From Actinomycetota bacterium (GTDB taxonomy: Bacteria > Actinomycetota > Thermoleophilia > Solirubrobacterales > Solirubrobacteraceae): a DNA stretch of 24,457 bases. The position numbers were made by a program, and so were the translations under genes. The stretch covers positions 1-24,457 of the forward strand of contig WLNX01000003.1 of NCBI GenBank assembly GCA_009699565.1. The letters are read 5' to 3'. The notes under the pieces were generated by a model, which saw only the letters and a program-made list of their open reading frames with translations, had not been told where the DNA came from and did not search any database. Shown one piece after another: positions 23,367 to 24,457 of the stretch (positions are counted from its first letter, which is position 1; every line of letters begins with the position of its first letter).

Positions 23367-23726
23367 TCAGCACCAGTCAGCATCGTACCCGGGCGCCCAC
23401 GGTCGAGCCAGCCCCTCCGCCATGAGAGCGCTGCCGGCCGCGCTCCCGTCGGGCATCCTCACCCACACCAAAGGCCGGTCGTAGCGGTCAACCTCTCCCG
23501 AGGCATAGACTTGGGCGCCGCTGCGCAGCAGATCATTGAGCGCTGCCGTGGCCGCGCGCCCGAGCTCTAATTCCTGCTGGCACTTGGCGCCGCGGGTTTC
23601 GGGGGCGTCGTAACCCGAGACGAACGGCGCGCCATCCCCCATGTCTCGCATGTTCACGCCGTCGCATTTGATCGTGTCACCATCAACGGCGAGCAGGGTG
23701 GCGCAGACGAGTAGCGTTCCGATCAC
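23367..23726 (-). CDS. Short thermonuclease-family (SNase-like) protein
   Basis: 119 residues from GTG at 23726, overlapping the preceding stop by GTGA. AVDGDTIKCDGVNMRDMGDGAPFVSGYDAPET and SGEVDRYDRPLVWVRMPDG give the staphylococcal-nuclease pattern: D15 (D21 of the S. aureus enzyme), D40, E43 and R84 (R87). The equivalent of R35 is replaced by an inserted loop, with R27 as a possible substitute. The N-terminus MIGTLLVCATLLA is short and hydrophobic, so export is possible but the signal lacks a basic start. The protein is shorter than usual and ends soon after the LARPW helix. A nuclease beside an exported protein and a repressor could act against incoming DNA, which is inference. Confidence 0.85.
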   Translation of the reverse strand: MIGTLLVCATLLAVDGDTIKCDGVNMRDMGDGAPFVSGYDAPETRGAKCQQELELGRAATAALNDLLRSGAQVYASGEVDRYDRPLVWVRMPDGSAAGSALMAEGLARPWAPGYDADWC

Positions 23727-24283
23727 GGCGCCGCCTCGATAGGTCCCAGCCGATAGCCCTTGCCATAGCCTAACGAATGGATGGTGTAGCCGGTGCCAGC
23801 GAAGCGCTTGCGCAGGTGCAGCACCACCCACCGGAGCCTCTTGCCCCTGTCCTGTCGGGTTGGCAACGCACTGAACAGCGCGAGAAGGCTATCGAGATCG
23901 GTCTCGCCTCGAGGAGACCGCACCAGCTTCTCAACGACCGGCAGTTGCGACGGGGGAATGTCAAGCAGCCAGTACGCCCTTGATACAGGCCCCTTTGCCA
24001 CAGCCTCTCGGAACGCGATCTTGCCTTTGTCGAGGCTGGTCAGGCGCTCAATCTTGCCCTTGTATCCGCCCGCCTTCTCGTAGCGGACGCGCCGGGCTGA
24101 GCGGGCAATCTCGGGATACTTCACCGCCGCCGCGGCTTTCACCTCGGCCTGACACATTTTGCACCACCTCTGTCGCCCCATCGGTCCCTTTGCCGACCGA
24201 TAGAACGCGGACAGCGGCTTGACCACGCCGCAGCGAGAACAGGATTTCCCCTCAATGGTCGGGGCTTCTACTGGCGCGCGCAC
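23723..24283 (-). CDS. Zinc-ribbon plus winged-helix-like protein
   Basis: 186 residues from GTG at 24283, inside the end of the exported-protein gene (16-base overlap). Residues 13-46 form a zinc ribbon: CSRCGVVKPLSAFYRS, then RWCKMCQ (C15, C18, C41, C44). A basic linker (RSARRVRYEKAGGYKGKIERL) follows. Residues 115-186 resemble the back half of a winged helix: SLLALFSALPTRQDRGKRLRWVVLHLRKRFAGTGYTIHSLGYGKGYRLG, ending in the same GYRL wing as the protein at 21813-22442. It is probably a DNA-binding regulator. Its stop is coupled to the nuclease start. Confidence 0.8.
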   Translation of the reverse strand: MRAPVEAPTIEGKSCSRCGVVKPLSAFYRSAKGPMGRQRWCKMCQAEVKAAAAVKYPEIARSARRVRYEKAGGYKGKIERLTSLDKGKIAFREAVAKGPVSRAYWLLDIPPSQLPVVEKLVRSPRGETDLDSLLALFSALPTRQDRGKRLRWVVLHLRKRFAGTGYTIHSLGYGKGYRLGPIEAAP

Positions 24284-24457
24284 TTCGCGGACACGTCCTG
24301 CAGGACTTCACGGCCATCGGCGCGAGGCGTCAGGTCGAAGCTCTCACCGGCCACCGACACGCCGATCTTGGCAGCCGGCTGCTCTGCAATCACCGCGAAC
24401 ACGGCTTGCATGTCGTGGCTCGGGAATGAGGCCCACCAGCCGCCATCCATCGCGTTC
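24268..24457 (-). CDS. Exported small protein, C-terminal part (gene spans the circular join)
   Basis: This is the right-hand end of the same gene as 1..469 on the minus strand. Bases 24309-24457 duplicate 1-149, so only 24268-24308 adds new sequence. The C-terminal end contains a segment like SFPSHDMQAVFAVI and ends in AKCARQ followed by TAG. The stop overlaps the start of the downstream zinc-ribbon gene (GTG at 24283) by 16 bases, continuing the coupled operon. Function is unknown. Confidence 0.85.
   Translation of the reverse strand, partial: NAMDGGWWASFPSHDMQAVFAVIAEQPAAKIGVSVAGESFDLTPRADGREVLQDVSAKCARQ
24309..24457. repeat. Terminal direct repeat, right copy (circular overlap)
   Basis: This is the second copy of the 149-base terminal repeat, exact by reading. 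Removing it and joining position 24308 to position 1 restores a complete leftward gene running from 469 through 1 to 24308 and down to the stop at 24268. Confidence 0.93.

Overview
The window is almost certainly one complete circular element of 24,308 bp. Its first 149 bases recur exactly as its last 149 bases (1-149 = 24309-24457), and a leftward gene reads without interruption through the join. The DNA is GC-rich. Several proteins are of kinds common in Alphaproteobacteria: an HGG-motif/XRE protein, a short thermonuclease with a 'GDGAPFVSGYDAPE' core, and winged-helix proteins ending in a GYRL-type wing. The host is therefore probably an alphaproteobacterium (Hyphomicrobiales or Sphingomonadales are guesses). 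An attP site is present: the 3' part of a tRNA-Thr(CGT) gene, next to a P4-type tyrosine integrase. The circle is best read as the excised form of an integrative element.

Layout: (a) 22.4 kb leftward to 21.8 kb, two genes ending at attP, the second a winged-helix regulator. (b) 0.72 kb leftward across the join to 23.0 kb, a small XRE repressor, an exported cysteine-containing protein, a zinc-ribbon/winged-helix protein, a short thermonuclease and an unknown protein, all tightly packed or overlapping. (c) 0.84-1.47 kb rightward, two small unknown genes divergent from the repressor and closed by a good terminator. (d) 15.0 kb leftward to 1.5 kb, a virion-protein operon: an M15-like peptidase with a VAG-repeat stalk, a gp14-like protein, a gp15-like protein, a 2658-residue polyvalent protein with two ADP-ribosyltransferase-like domains and an HETGH zincin, a T7-type tail fibre and a small protein. 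(e) 15.1-15.8 kb, a small DNA-binding protein and an XRE/HGG protein. (f) 15.8-16.57 kb, a non-coding region with an origin-like nested array of GTGAYA iterons. (g) 20.14 kb leftward to 16.57 kb, an AlpA-like protein, two small genes and a P4-type primase-helicase. (h) 20.35-21.89 kb, integrase and attP with symmetric arm-type repeats.

The int-alpA-primase/helicase-ori core resembles P4-like satellites. The virion genes match the internal-core plus tail-fibre block of a T7-like podophage (T7 order 14-15-16-17), yet no terminase, portal, major capsid, scaffold or tail-tube gene is recognisable anywhere in the closed circle. The working hypothesis is a phage satellite that supplies its own DNA-ejection proteins and receptor-binding fibre and takes the capsid and packaging machinery from a helper. 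A defective prophage or an incomplete assembly cannot be excluded from sequence alone.

Shared short motifs tie the modules together. TTCAANNCACTAC lies beside the alpA start and twice in attP. TGTTGCG/TTGCGCAA dyads lie upstream of both the replication operon and the 22.9 kb operon. GGGTAACG arm sites flank the attP core.
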